A stretch of 64,000 bases of DNA from NCBI RefSeq assembly GCF_026151205.1, contig NC_087076.1, positions 19,895,919-19,959,918 on the forward strand, read 5' to 3'. Both the position numbers and the translations under genes were made by a program. Positions 35,701 to 45,950 of this stretch are shown one piece after another. Under the pieces are notes generated by a model, which saw nothing but the letters and a program-made list of their open reading frames with translations, was not told the DNA's origin and did not search any database. Every line of letters begins with the position of its first letter. The stretch's first letter is position 1. This DNA is from Bolinopsis microptera. Lineage: Eukaryota > Ctenophora > Tentaculata > Lobata > Bolinopsidae.

Positions 35701-38700
35701 AGCGACGGTAGAGGGGGACCAATGATGCAAACTGATGGGACCAACGTGAAGAATGATTTAAAACTCAATGATAACTGTACCAGAGTGGATCAGTGCAGAA
35801 GTTTGGAGGAGCTCAAACTGAGTGATGTGTTCAAATCGGGACTTGGACTAGTGAAGGATGTGGAGGCGAGTTTGGTCCTGCGAGACGACTCCAAGCCTAT
35901 AATGTTGAAGGCTAGAAACCTGCCGTATGCCTTGAGACACAAAGTTGAGGATGAACTTAACTCAATGGTTGAAAGCGGTATCCTGTCCAAAGTAGATGAT
36001 AGCCCGTGGGGGACTCCTCTAGTTCCAGTAAAGAAAGACGGAGGTGAGTCTGTTCGAATATGTGGAGACTACAAGTCAACGTTGAACAAGTGTGTGAGCA
36101 CCCGACAGTACCCTTTGCCCACAGCGGAAGAGTGCTTTAATACAGTTCGGGGTGGCCTAAAGTTTTCAAAAGTTGACATCAAGAAAGCTTACAATAACAT
36201 CCAGATTAGAGAGGAGGACCGAGTCTTGACGACACTTAACACACACAAAGGACTGTACCAATGGAATAGATTACCCTATGGTATCAGTAGTTCTGCAGCA
36301 ATCTTTCAGTCAATAATGGATGATACCCTACGCGGTGTGCCGATGACTTGTTGCAGAATAGATGATATCCTAATATCGGGTAAAAATGACGAAGAGCACT
36401 TGATTAACCTGAACAGAGTGATTTCTCGCTTGGAGAGACGTGGATTCAAGTGCAAACTCGAGAAAACCTGCCTTATGGAGAAAGAAGTGATTTACTTGGG
36501 ACACCGAGTATCAGCAGAGGGGATACAACCGGTACAGAGTAAAGTAGACAGTTTAAAGTTGGCTCCTGAACCCAAAAACGTGGACCAACTGGTCAGTTTT
36601 CTGGGTGCAGTGAACTACTATCGACGATATTTACCGAACCTGTCATCTGTTATTGCTCCCCTAGATAAGTTCAGAGCAAAGGGAGTGCCGTGGAAGTGGT
36701 CCAATGAGGAGCAGAAAGCGTTCCAAAGTTTGAAGAACTTGTTGTGTTCTCGTCGTGTGTTGACATTCTACAACCCTAAGCTACCTCTGAAACTCGATAC
36801 GGATGCGTCTAAATCTGGAATAGGAGCAGTATTATCTCACATAATGCCTAATGGAGAAGAACGCCCGATCGAGTATGTGTCACGAACCTTATCGTCTGCA
36901 GAAAGGAACTATGCACAAATGGACAAAGAAGCTTTGGCAATAGTATGGTCAATAAAGAGACTGCATATCTATCTCTATGGAAGGAGATTTAAACTGGTCA
37001 CGGATCACAAAGCTTTTGTTCGAATCTTTGGAGACAAACCAATTCCAGAGATGACAGCTAACCGGATAACAAGGTGGGCCTTATTCCTGATGAACTACCA
37101 ATACGACATCGAGTATCGCACCACAAAAGATCACGCAAATTGTGATATGCTGTCGAGACTACCAAAGGAGGTGAGACACCCAACTGTGGTTAAAGATGAC
37201 TGTTTGGATATGTTTTCTCTGACAGTGAGTGAAGCCATGCTCAACGCCGAGTTGGTGGCTCGAGAAACGAAGAAAGATCCGATACTGAGCAAGGTTTTGT
37301 GTTATATTCTGGAAGGATGGCCAGATTACCTGAAATGTGAGGGAGAACTAGCATCTTTTTGGAGCAGGAGAGATGAGCTGACAGTGGAACTAGGCTGTGT
37401 GACCTGGGGAGCTCGAGTGGTCATCCCTGTAAAGTTGAGAGATACTGTGATACGTATATTACATTCGACCCACATTGGTATGTCAGGTATGAAGAGCTTA
37501 GCTCGTTCTTATGTATACTGGCCTCGTCTTGACACACAAATCGAGGATACTGCTCGGACGTGTGAGACGTGTGGCAAGTACGGTAAGAACCTACCCAAAC
37601 TGGTAGATCATCCGTGGGCTAGAGCAACAGCACCATTCCAACGGGTCCATGTAGACTTTGCTGGGCCTTTCTTAGGCAGTATGTGGCTCTTACTGGTAGA
37701 TGCTTATAGTAAATGGCCTGAAGTAATTCAGATGAATGCTAATACAACATCTAGAGCAACAATTCGTGCATTAAGATCGATATTTGCACGAACAGGTATT
37801 CCTATGACACTAGTATCCGACAATGGACCCCAGTTTGTGTCTGAGGAAATCGAGAGTTACCTGCGCTCCAATGGAGTGAAACATGTCACAGTTCCGACCT
37901 ATAGCCCAAAGTCAAACGGAATTTGTGAACGCTTGGTGCAAACCTTTAAAGGAGCTTTAAAGAAAATGAATGAGTCGAGTAAAGACGTGAGTAAAAATCT
38001 ATATGATTTCCTGTTAACATATAGAAACACCCCGCATTCGTCTACTGGACAAACACCAGCAGTTTTAGCTTGGAACAGATCGCTGAGGTTTAGTCTACAC
38101 CAGATAAAACCAGCCGACCACATGAAGGTTCAAGCTTTACAGACTGAGAAACTGCAAAAAGTCGTAGATGAGCAAAAAAAGACACGAGAATTTATGGAGA
38201 ACCAACAAGTTTTTGTACGAATGGACAATCGAGGACCGTGGGTACAAGCTCGAGTGATCAAGAGATACGGTGATAACTCAAACAACTACGCAATCCAGCA
38301 CGAAGGCAGAGTGGTTAAGAAACACGCAGATGTGCTAAAACCTAGATACTCACCGGTAATTAGTATGAAGAGAGATGATGTACCCGAGAGTCAAAGACGA
38401 CGGTTGACAGAGGACGGGGACCGATATTTAATGATGAAGGGTCAAAAACTAAACGAGGTCCTGGAACGTAGACGACAGAGAGCGGAGTCACACATACCTG
38501 TTTCCGACCACATGACAACAAATGTTATTCCTCAGCAGTCAGCTCGATCAGCTTCACCTGTGGAGCAACCAGGTAGGTTGGTCCGTGAGTCCCAGTCGAG
38601 TCCGATTGTAAATAGTGAGTTAGTGTCTGGTTCGTCCGTGATTAGTAGCTCTAGCGTAGCGTCTAACAGTCCGTCTGTAGTCCGTTCGTCTGTAGCCAGA

Positions 38701-41700
38701 CCAGAGGAAAGGCCGAGTAGAAGGGCTAAGACTAATGCACTGATAAAGATGAAAGAGATGACGTAAGGGTATTTGAGCTAAAATATGTAATATTTTGGCC
38801 TTGTAATTGTAAATAATTGTTCGGACAGATGTTATATTAAGACATTATTTTTATCGTTACCGTTTTATAGATGTTATAATAAGACAGAGAAATAATTTTA
38901 CAGTTTTTTTTACTTTAATGTTTATTGTGAACCGTTTGATAATGTGAGTTTTTAATATTTGAAATGTGGAGAGTAATAGTGACAGTCAACCGAGCGCCAA
39001 GTGAGGGCCGGTATTGGACTGGAAAGAATATGTATGTAACGCGCGGACGCCAAACAGTTCTTGACCGAACAAAAGCAATAGCGCTAAACATTTAGCGATT
39101 GACTTTTGGTCGCGCGCCGCAGACCAGGCGAGATCAGAAGTGTTCGGTTAACCTAGCGAGGGGAATTGTTATATATTGTATTACTATAATTGATATTGTT
39201 ATATTTACTAATCAATGAACTTCCCTAGCCTCTTATGGCTAGTTCCAAATAGACTGTTCCTTGTTATATCAATGGTGACATTTCAAACTCTTCCATCAGA
39301 CCCATACCTTTTGATAAAGTGGACTGATAAAGTGATAAACCAAACACAAAGTAAACAACTCACCATAACACCACATTTAATCTTCACAACAGTATTCTTG
39401 ATAGCAGAGAGTTTTCCAGAGTCCGCTGTTCTGTCAGCTGTCTGTCCAACACTGACTGCATCCTCTTCTGACTCAAGAAGTGGTTGGAAGCCTCCAGGAG
39501 GTTCGTTTAGAGTAGCTGGACGGACCAATATAAACCAATACCTGTGGTACACATAACAATATAGTGTACTATACTATTATACTGTATACAATAAACTTGA
39601 CCTGTTACAGTGTTACAGACAATGTGCAATGTACATCTTGGTGTATAACAGGAAACAAATTTAAGAGTCTAAACAAATAAGCACCAAATTAAGGTGTTTA
39701 ATAGAGAAACTACACTTACGTAATGAGTTGAATGCCAGGAACAATGACCATGAGATATATGGTTTGAGAAGGAGAGAGGATGATGTTGAGAGCTAGATAT
39801 ATGGTAGCACCAAGTATTCCAGCAAAACCGGTTCCTGAACTCCACGATGTTATCACCGCTCTAAAACATTGTTTTGTTAATGAATATAACCAAGTTTTAC
39901 ACAACATTGATATATGTCCACATTGTGTGTGCTGGAGATGCTATTGAATCGAATTTTTTCCCGATCCATGACTCGTGCCGAAGGCACAAAAGAGTCAAGG
40001 ACAAGGGTTAGCGATCGAGGTTTTTTTTGTATATGGTAGCTTTGCGACCGTGCCTGCGAGCGTGCGTGCGTGCGTACGTGCCTTCGAGCACTGTTATCGC
40101 CCACGTGACTACCTGCGCAAAGTTATTTTGCGTGATAATCTGAATTATATAATTGTTGGCGCGCGGCGCTTAACCAACCAAGTACATTATTAATTTCATC
40201 ATGTATGATGTACGTATCCCACTAGGCACTATTTGATAGCATATTATTATTATTTTGAGTTAGTATTACTATTTTGCACAGATCCGTGTCAGGTTGCATA
40301 AACAAAAAACATATATGGTTACATAGAAGTATACACGATTTTCAAATTCAATATAGATTTATATTAACTGGGCGGCGCTCGGCAGTCGGCATGTCACTTC
40401 GCCATATTTGCATGTTTATATAAACAGTAAAGACTGGGCCGTCCCCAGGTTGTATGGAATATGATAAATACGCCATCACGGATCGGGAAATTGAGCGGCC
40501 ATCCACAAAAGAAAAGCGGCCGCATTTCTTGTTCACTTTGGACTTAGGCCTCCAACAAAATTTGGCGGCCAAATTCCAAAATTATCTCACAAAAATTCAG
40601 AATTTGGCCGCCAATCTTTTTGAGGCCTAAATCAAAAATCTGTTCTCAAAATAAGGTGGAAATGCGATTTCGAGTCGATTCCGAAAATTTCATGGACAAA
40701 TTTTGAAAACTGATTGAGTTGTTACAATTTTAGTGAGATCAATTCCACGAATATCGCGAACCAAGATACGGGCAATTTAGTTCATTTTTTGTGGTCTTTT
40801 CGCCTTAGTATCCACATTTAAACAGATATAAAGCTATAACTTACAGAGAATATGTAGTTTAGGCTTACCTTTCATATAAGGTAAGTTTCATTCAAAAATA
40901 TTGATATTTGACCAATTTATGGGACGAAATCTACCAAATTTGGTGCGTATGCCCAAATATGGGCATATGGTTTTTCGCTCATAACTCAGTCATTTTTTGT
41001 CCAATCTTGATGAAATTTCATATACGAGTTCAGGAGACCACTAGCTACAAGTAGAGCACCATAAACTAGGGTTTTGGGCATGTTCAGGGTATTTGGCTAA
41101 ATTGGGCCTAATTTGGACTAAATATGGCGTGGCTGCCCCGCGGGCACCGTTTGGTGGTCCGGGTCCGGGACCCCCTCAAAAGTTTGGTCACTGGTCCTAG
41201 TTTGTTGGTCAACTGCTATCTCGAAATCAAGTTTCACAAAAAATATCCATTGGCCCCCCCCCCCCTCAAACAACAAATTGATATTATTTTATGTCCATGA
41301 CATTATGTGTGCTGGAGATGCTATTGAATCGAATTTTTCGCTTTGGACCTCACAAACCTTTCAAAGTGAGAAGTAAGAGCTAAGAAGGTGACTTCTCCTA
41401 ATCCTGAGCTCAATGCAGCTAATGCCACTCCTGCACACAAACAAAAATATGATTATGGGGCAAATACTGCTTTTTAACATCTAGCAAGTAACCAAAATAT
41501 TGTACAAAGAAGATCATTCAACTCTTTAGTAATGAAAAAGTCATATAAGTGCAACTGATTTTTGTACAATAGGTTCTTACCGAATAGAATTAATGTAAAG
41601 TTGGTGGAACTTGCCACCATGATGAAGGAGGCAAAAGATATGAAAGCAGCACCACTCACTTTTACACTGAAACGATATTATATTATGTTAGTGCCTATCT

Positions 41701-42836
41701 AATGAATTGGTGATTTATGAAATAATCAACGTAAAATTGAACCAATTTGAGTCCAGTATTTAACAGATAATCTTCAGAGAGGACTAAGTCAAATAATAAT
41801 AATAATATATTGTCTGAATGAACATACTTGTAGTGAATCTTGTGAATAAATGTAGGTGCTATCAGTTTAATCCCTAGTGCTGGCAAAACATCTGCAAGCA
41901 AGATAGCCTGAAATAGAAGTCATTTAAACAATAATTATCATGAATAAAAAGGGACTATCAAGGGAGAAAACAATATCTATCATTTAAAATATCTATCTAT
42001 TATTACTGCAACTTACTCCAGTCGATATTTTCCCACAATATCCACCATCTGTACTATCTTTCTGAAATTATTAGGTTCTTAATGAAAAATTGCTAGTTTG
42101 GAGAAATCTTTAAAACTGATTAATAATAATTTTACCTACTGTTATTTTAACCATTCTTAACATTGAGGATTAACATGAGGTATTTTCAGTCTGATCATTT
42201 GATAATGTGTGCAACCAAACTGGCATGGTAATAATGACACTCCAACCAATAGATATGTAGCTGTATTTAATGAATATATATGAATCCCGTCCTAGCCCTT
42301 TTTGTATTCTTCAAATTTACTCACAGAAATTAGATCATAAGCAGCAGAAAGCATAATGACATATCCAAAATTGTTGCATAACCCAAACAACCTGAGATAA
42401 TTGCCAATCAAAATTTGCTTCAGAGCAACATATCTGTATTCCTAAACTCTGTCTGTTGAACAAATATCACTTCCAGATGGCATGGCCTACTCTCATGCTG
42501 TCTATAGGTGATGATTAATTCTGAAAAACTAGGGACAACTGGGGAATGATCCCAGAACCTCGACATTTCGCGTATCTTGCTCTACCAATTGAGCTACTGA
42601 CCCTGAATGATATCACGTTGAACGTGTCGTGTAATGTTGATATAGTGTGGATATATGCGAATATGTATTCTAAATAACTGTTGAAAAAATAGATCACAAG
42701 AATCAATACCAAATTAAAAAACTGTTTTTTGTACGTAAACTGTTTTAATAATGCATACATTATTAACTAAGAAAAGCAAAAATTCCTACCAAAAAGATAT
42801 GATTGCTCTTCGTTTGTTACTTTCCAGTTCTGACAT
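32736..42836 (-). CDS. CLN3: battenin / CLN3 lysosomal membrane protein
   Basis: Polytopic lysosomal membrane protein; the human orthologue is mutated in juvenile neuronal ceroid lipofuscinosis and is needed for glycerophosphodiester clearance from lysosomes. Twelve minus-strand exons join with matching phases: 42790-42836, 42325-42391, 42017-42061, 41828-41907, 41581-41666, 41358-41430, 39720-39860, 39364-39541, 33875-33999, 33426-33519, 33116-33256, 32736-32861. They total 1,203 nt, or 400 residues (human 438). Recognised blocks in order: FWLFGLCNNFGYVIMLSAA; ILLADVLPALGIKLIAP; LSSGLGEVTFLAL; TSWSSGTGFAG; a loop with QPLLESEED that matches the human lysosomal-sorting loop; YASEYLINQG; ISRSS; ILYEGLLGGLCYVNAF; HRREYSLGLASVSDSFG. 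The N-terminus is shorter than in human. Intron 8 carries an intact Ty3 element in opposite orientation, intron 6 a 1.4-kb insertion, and intron 1 a tRNA-like relic. All boundaries keep the frame, so the gene looks functional. Confidence 0.94.
33761..33885 (-). repeat. 32-bp tandem repeat copying the CLN3 exon 9 splice donor
   Basis: Four copies of a unit which, on the minus strand, reads ATACAGGGTGTAAGTACAG and then TTTCACAT. The copy at the exon edge holds the real 5' splice site (ACAGAGT before GTAAGT at 33,874). The other three, downstream in the intron, repeat the same donor consensus GTAAGTAC with one or two changes. Confidence 0.9.
34049..34053. other. 5-bp target-site duplication (left) of the Ty3 element
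   Basis: ATGGT immediately before the 5' LTR is repeated at 39,272-39,276 immediately after the 3' LTR. Five-base duplications are usual for Ty3/gypsy integrases. Confidence 0.93.
34054..34158 (+). repeat. 5' LTR (105 bp)
   Basis: Short LTR bounded by TGTTATATATTG and TTATATCA; identical to 39,167-39,271. It contains an ATG (34,102) in frame with Gag-Pol. Transcription normally starts inside an LTR, so this upstream ATG may or may not be in the mRNA. Confidence 0.95.
34161..34170 (+). promoter_or_regulatory. primer-binding site, tRNA-Ser(GCU)
   Basis: TGGCGACGAG lies two bases after the LTR. It begins with TGG, the complement of CCA, and continues as the complement of the CTCGTCG acceptor end of animal tRNA-Ser(GCU). 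The match to that tRNA is from memory. Confidence 0.75.
34171..38766 (+). CDS. Gag-Pol polyprotein of the Ty3/gypsy element
   Basis: Single uninterrupted 1,531-codon frame from the first ATG after the primer-binding site; an in-frame ATG at 34,102 lies in the LTR. Domains in order (residues from 34,171): a Gag capsid-like region; two CCHC zinc knuckles (about 244-257 and 261-274); an aspartic protease with Asp-Ser-Gly at 392; a reverse transcriptase with its D-D pair at 731-732; an RNase H with Asp-Thr-Asp near 876-878; an integrase with an H-H-C-C finger and catalytic Asp1162, Asp1217 and Glu1253 (spacing D-35-E); then a GPY/F-like module and a Ser/Arg-rich tail. No chromodomain and no envelope gene. 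There is no gag-pol frameshift, so Gag and Pol are fused as in several Mag-like elements. The usual Tyr of the RT YxDD box is Arg here. Described only; all domains look intact. Confidence 0.95.
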   Translation: MANKLENLSLMADVKIWLERFDFHALANSWMGTVPDLAEDSSNAAERTLIIKKNVAVFISKCDAEIFKLLKALCAPENVADSNHPRLRKLLLDHLAPAPTKFAQRHKFRSGRQQSDESGASFISRLRSLANECEFGTNYNEALLDQILCGLKDEKLVSELLVKTDLDLETAIREALNREQAQKEAQGMHGSMSATVNSVKYSKHPTFKRTVNNPYLKKGESSQMDKKQYQPENRDSNNKSKTKCKKCGLRGHEADKCEVRCYKCSGLGHISSKCRNNWNKRDVNNVDSDAELQEFDDNCNSILDEEFYGLQCNFIEVNERSQLHDNCSIIVNSLGICTISRLHENIADSKFKLNSAESNSNSDKLIYDVNQLEGKPTVDVLINGKILNMEFDSGSAVSVVSKRVLVSCGLSSLTLQPSRKTLRVASGQQVIVDGYAVVDVTMNGKKVPDLHLYVAEDFPTLLGRPWITKFCGENWLDKLLSTRLVNRLAIETTQRSEDSQQVNNCEKCAGSDGRGGPMMQTDGTNVKNDLKLNDNCTRVDQCRSLEELKLSDVFKSGLGLVKDVEASLVLRDDSKPIMLKARNLPYALRHKVEDELNSMVESGILSKVDDSPWGTPLVPVKKDGGESVRICGDYKSTLNKCVSTRQYPLPTAEECFNTVRGGLKFSKVDIKKAYNNIQIREEDRVLTTLNTHKGLYQWNRLPYGISSSAAIFQSIMDDTLRGVPMTCCRIDDILISGKNDEEHLINLNRVISRLERRGFKCKLEKTCLMEKEVIYLGHRVSAEGIQPVQSKVDSLKLAPEPKNVDQLVSFLGAVNYYRRYLPNLSSVIAPLDKFRAKGVPWKWSNEEQKAFQSLKNLLCSRRVLTFYNPKLPLKLDTDASKSGIGAVLSHIMPNGEERPIEYVSRTLSSAERNYAQMDKEALAIVWSIKRLHIYLYGRRFKLVTDHKAFVRIFGDKPIPEMTANRITRWALFLMNYQYDIEYRTTKDHANCDMLSRLPKEVRHPTVVKDDCLDMFSLTVSEAMLNAELVARETKKDPILSKVLCYILEGWPDYLKCEGELASFWSRRDELTVELGCVTWGARVVIPVKLRDTVIRILHSTHIGMSGMKSLARSYVYWPRLDTQIEDTARTCETCGKYGKNLPKLVDHPWARATAPFQRVHVDFAGPFLGSMWLLLVDAYSKWPEVIQMNANTTSRATIRALRSIFARTGIPMTLVSDNGPQFVSEEIESYLRSNGVKHVTVPTYSPKSNGICERLVQTFKGALKKMNESSKDVSKNLYDFLLTYRNTPHSSTGQTPAVLAWNRSLRFSLHQIKPADHMKVQALQTEKLQKVVDEQKKTREFMENQQVFVRMDNRGPWVQARVIKRYGDNSNNYAIQHEGRVVKKHADVLKPRYSPVISMKRDDVPESQRRRLTEDGDRYLMMKGQKLNEVLERRRQRAESHIPVSDHMTTNVIPQQSARSASPVEQPGRLVRESQSSPIVNSELVSGSSVISSSSVASNSPSVVRSSVARPEERPSRRAKTNALIKMKEMT
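39167..39271 (+). repeat. 3' LTR (105 bp)
   Basis: Identical copy of 34,054-34,158. It is followed by the right target duplication ATGGT (39,272-39,276) and preceded by the purine tract GCGAGGGG. Confidence 0.95.
39926..41338. repeat. 1.4-kb insertion in CLN3 intron 6 bounded by 33-bp direct repeats
   Basis: TGTGTGCTGGAGATGCTATT with the following GAATCGAATTTTT occurs at 39,926-39,958 and 41,306-41,338. The outer repeats sit within 70 bases of both intron ends, so without one copy and the interval between, intron 6 would be about 120 bases, like its neighbours. The interval has no significant frame. It holds a hairpin (GACTCGTGCCGAAGGCACAAAAGAGTC, written here as GACTC-arm with GTGCC/GGCAC core) near 39,970-39,996 and a C-run at 41,257. 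The origin is unknown. Confidence 0.6.
42532..42603 (-). tRNA. tRNA-like cloverleaf, probably a pseudogene or SINE head
   Basis: On the minus strand 72 bases fold with canonical arm sizes: acceptor GGGTCAG with TTGTCCC (six of seven pairs), TA, D-arm GCTC-AATTGGTA-GAGC, a 17-base anticodon arm, a 5-base variable loop, and T-arm CTGGG-ATCATTC-CCCAG. The A-box is near perfect (TAGCTCAATTGG). However, U33 is replaced by G, the anticodon stem has a mismatch, and the T-loop lacks TTC. A working tRNA is therefore unlikely. It lies in CLN3 intron 1. Confidence 0.5.
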
Positions 42837-44404
42837 TTTTGATCTTGATGAAGGTTATCTGTTCCAGACTGATTTGCTTACTGTCATGATAGCTAAATAA
42901 ATGATCTAAGATTTAGCTGTTAATAACTATGGGGAATCTCAAGTCTCCTGCTGCTACTCATTATATAACATGTGTGTGTCAAATAGTTCAATGAAACAAA
43001 CACAACGACATTCACGATGAAAAATTTGAGACACTGTATTACAACCTGGACAATGCTGAGGGAAGTGCACTTAACACGTCAATACTCCTGCTACAAATTT
43101 TTATCCCGGAAAATCATCAAACCAGCCAAAACTACGAAGATTTAGGTGTTCATCATCTCCAGAAAAATAAGAAATTGCTAGGAACATTTGAGTCTGTTTT
43201 ATAATGAAAATCGAAGTTTCATCATAGCTAGTGCCATGATTTGTTATCGGAGGATCTCAAGAACTTGTAAAAATTTGTGTAGGTTTGCATTCATCTCCTA
43301 CACCGGCTCGGCTGCATCGATAGAATCATAGGTCTAGGTCAGGTTAAAGTTTGAAAAGTACAACTGACAACATAACCAAGCATTTAGTATTCATAAAATA
43401 ACCAGTTTTTAAACATTTTACCCCACATGCTACTTTGAATTTTAATTTCTTTAAATCAAATGATTATTAATGTTATATTATGTAGTAATTGTAAAAGTTT
43501 CATTCAAACTCCAAAATTACTTAAAATGTGAAGCAGTAGATCTAAAAATTATAAAATATTAAGTGATCGCATGACCACTTGTCAATATAGCGCTTTACAC
43601 AGTACCAATTAGACAGGTTAAAATACAACAAATTTATTTTAATGGACATTTAAAAAGAGTGAAACAAATTTAGTGAAACAAATTTAAAATTTTATCCTTT
43701 ATTTTACAATCATAATATAATAATATTTATAAGCCTCCGTTTTGAAAGTTTTAAATTTTAATACATTCACATTTTATTTACAATTCAATTATATGTACAA
43801 GTCAATAACTGGCCGCCAAAGCCGCGCATTCTTGAAAACAGGATTAACTTGATTATAGTTATACGACTATGTAAATTTAAAACTATCTGTGGTTTTTTCT
43901 TTTAAATAAATAAATTATAATTTTACCTAAGTCCAAAGCCAGCTTTGAAAAATTTACTATTAAATCATAATATATCGTCAACTTTAAATATTTACAATGC
44001 AACAATTCATTAATCTGTAAACACGCGTACTCCAGCCCCTAAACGCATAAATTGTTATGCGGCGCGGCTCAAGCCGGGCACGCACGTATTATTTTATACT
44101 GTTTGCTTTCTAATAAATATCGTGCCAATGTGTACGTCTAAATTGTAAACGTTCATGTTTTGTGTAAAGTGAATCCAATTGGGACTAGTGACAAGGATAA
44201 GGACCCAAGTGCCTGTACGGCTTTTTCGGACCCCTGTGGACCACTATTCTTGAAATCACTCTACAACATTGAACATTTATATCTACTACGTCATTTGGCA
44301 ATCATTGTCATTATTTAATCTAACTTTCTTATTAATTGCCGAGGGGGAAGAGTAAACGCTTCACATTAAAATTCAATATACAAAATTCAAAACCATCAAT
44401 ACGG

Positions 44405-44693
44405 CAGTGGCGTAACGAAAGGCCCTGCGGACCCCGCTGTGCAGGGGGGCGCCGTCTTAGGGGGGCGCCAAATCGTCGTTTGAATGTGGGACAATTTCGA
44501 AAACTTAACTAAAGTACTAGCAAAACTGCGCATTTTGCTCTAGATACACACTTTTTTAGAGATTTTACCGGCGTATTCTTTAAAATCACCTAATTTGTTC
44601 AATTTTAGGGAGGGGCACCAAAAGGGGAGGGGGCGCCAACAGGGGGGCGCTTTTTTCGGCAGGGGGGCGCCAACAGGCAACGTTACGCCACTG
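44405..44693. mobile_element. hAT-like MITE, copy A
   Basis: A 289-bp element with ends CAGTGGCGTAACG and CGTTACGCCACTG, flanked by exact 8-bp duplications CAATACGG (44,397-44,404; 44,694-44,701). It contains two GGGGGGCGCC blocks. 8-bp duplication plus the CAGTGGCGTA start fit hAT. No transposase. Confidence 0.9.
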
Positions 44694-45520
44694 CAATACG
44701 GTATTAAATATTATGGACAAATCTATAGATCTATTTCGTAGTCATATATTCACACGATTTGCTTTATATTATTTTAATACTGTAATGAAGTACAGTAGGA
44801 TTTGTGTTTCGAGAAAGAAAGGTTGCGGTCAAATTATTAACAAAAGTAAACAAAAGTCCATCAGGGACTCCGTGGAGTCGAAAAAGGTACACGGCTGCTG
44901 TCTGGTGCTGCTAGGCATTTATTGATCAAGATGTTTTATTGTATTGATTTATAATGATTCTATTGTTCGTGACTAATCAAGTTCTAAGTGGAGGTATAAA
45001 GTGCTGCTCAAGATACTTCGTCATCTCATGTCCAGTATAATGATTAAGATAGTATACAATGCAGTTTTAGTAGTTGACCCATACAGTTAAGTCCGTCATA
45101 ACTCACAATCGTTAAGTCGTCGGTCAATTGTCAAAGTCGTTGTGTGTTTATTCGTTGAGATAGCAGTAAGATAAGATGTTACGCGCGCGCGTTTAATCCC
45201 GTCGACGTGAGATGTGACAATGAAAACGCCATAGAATTATTATTTTCGCGCGTTACGTAGAGTTTACCAGTGTGTAATACTAGTTAACACTGGGTGTACA
45301 CTGAGTGTAAGTGTAAGTTTCATATACAAGCCGTTGAATATTTCCAATTTTGAGTGTATCGTGAGCATGTTTTACAGTGCGATTGCTCGGTACTAGTGTG
45401 TTTGTGTATATATATATATATATATCATTTGTGGAGTATGGTGTAAGTAATGTTTTTGGTTGGAGTGCAGTGGTTGTATGTATGAGAAAGATATATGGTC
45501 ATTTTAGTAACTCACATAAA

Positions 45521-45950
45521 TCAGAACTTGAGCTCATTTGTGGCAAAATTAAGCTCACACCAATCAAGTGTATCATGCTTGAATTGCAATTCTCGTAAGG
45601 CAATTTTCAATATATTCTTAAACCCGTTTGTCGGAGTATTAAAACTTATCTTACTTGATGTTTGTCGACAGCTGTTCCACATGTAGGATGATTGGTAGAT
45701 GAATTGTGAGGATGGTTGTGATGTAATGAAATAATCCTCTCGTCGTGGTGACCTGTTAAATGATGAGTACAGTGATAATGGTTCCTCTAACTTATTAATT
45801 TTGAATAGTTCTAAGAGACAAGTGTACTTGTACAGATTGTGGACCGTCAACAACCTGTGGGTTTTAAACAAGGGCTTGGAGTGTTCTTTTTGGTAAAAGT
45901 CCACCCCCAGTCTTTGCTTATCAACAGGTCAAAAAGAAAATTCAAACAAT
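45521..45950 (-). pseudogene. LINE reverse-transcriptase C-terminal fragment
   Basis: A 127-codon minus-strand frame at 45,521-45,904 encodes a segment of the form PLFKTHRLLTVHNLYKY...YTCLLELFK...SPRREDYFI...MWNS, the pattern of the extreme C-terminus of Jockey/CR1/RTE-type LINE ORF2 proteins, after the RT domain. Upstream on that strand (to about 45,950) conceptual coding continues weakly (FTKKN). No RT palm or endonuclease is present. It is a 5'-truncated relic. Confidence 0.6.

Larger units (their letters stand above)
34054..39271 (+). mobile_element. complete Ty3/gypsy (Mag-like) LTR retrotransposon
   Basis: A 5,218-bp element with 105-bp direct LTRs (34,054-34,158 and 39,167-39,271) starting TG and ending CA, identical by eye over their whole length, flanked by 5-bp ATGGT duplications. 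Two bases after the 5' LTR is the primer-binding site TGGCGACGAG (34,161), complementary to the 3' end of serine tRNA (GCU), a primer used by Mag-clade elements. A purine tract (GCGAGGGGAA) precedes the 3' LTR. One long frame encodes Gag-Pol. Identical LTRs, a perfect target duplication and an unbroken frame point to a very recent insertion, antisense within CLN3 intron 8. Confidence 0.96.

Noticed and set aside
34054-39271. Endogenous retrovirus with envelope
   Set aside because: No third frame or envelope-like protein follows Pol; integrase is followed by a short tail and the 3' LTR, so it is a retrotransposon.
39283-39364. CLN3 exon 8 reading through to the Ty3 edge
   Set aside because: The frame stays open past 39,364, but a consensus donor GTGAGT at 39,363 and the match of the next exon to CLN3 favour splicing.
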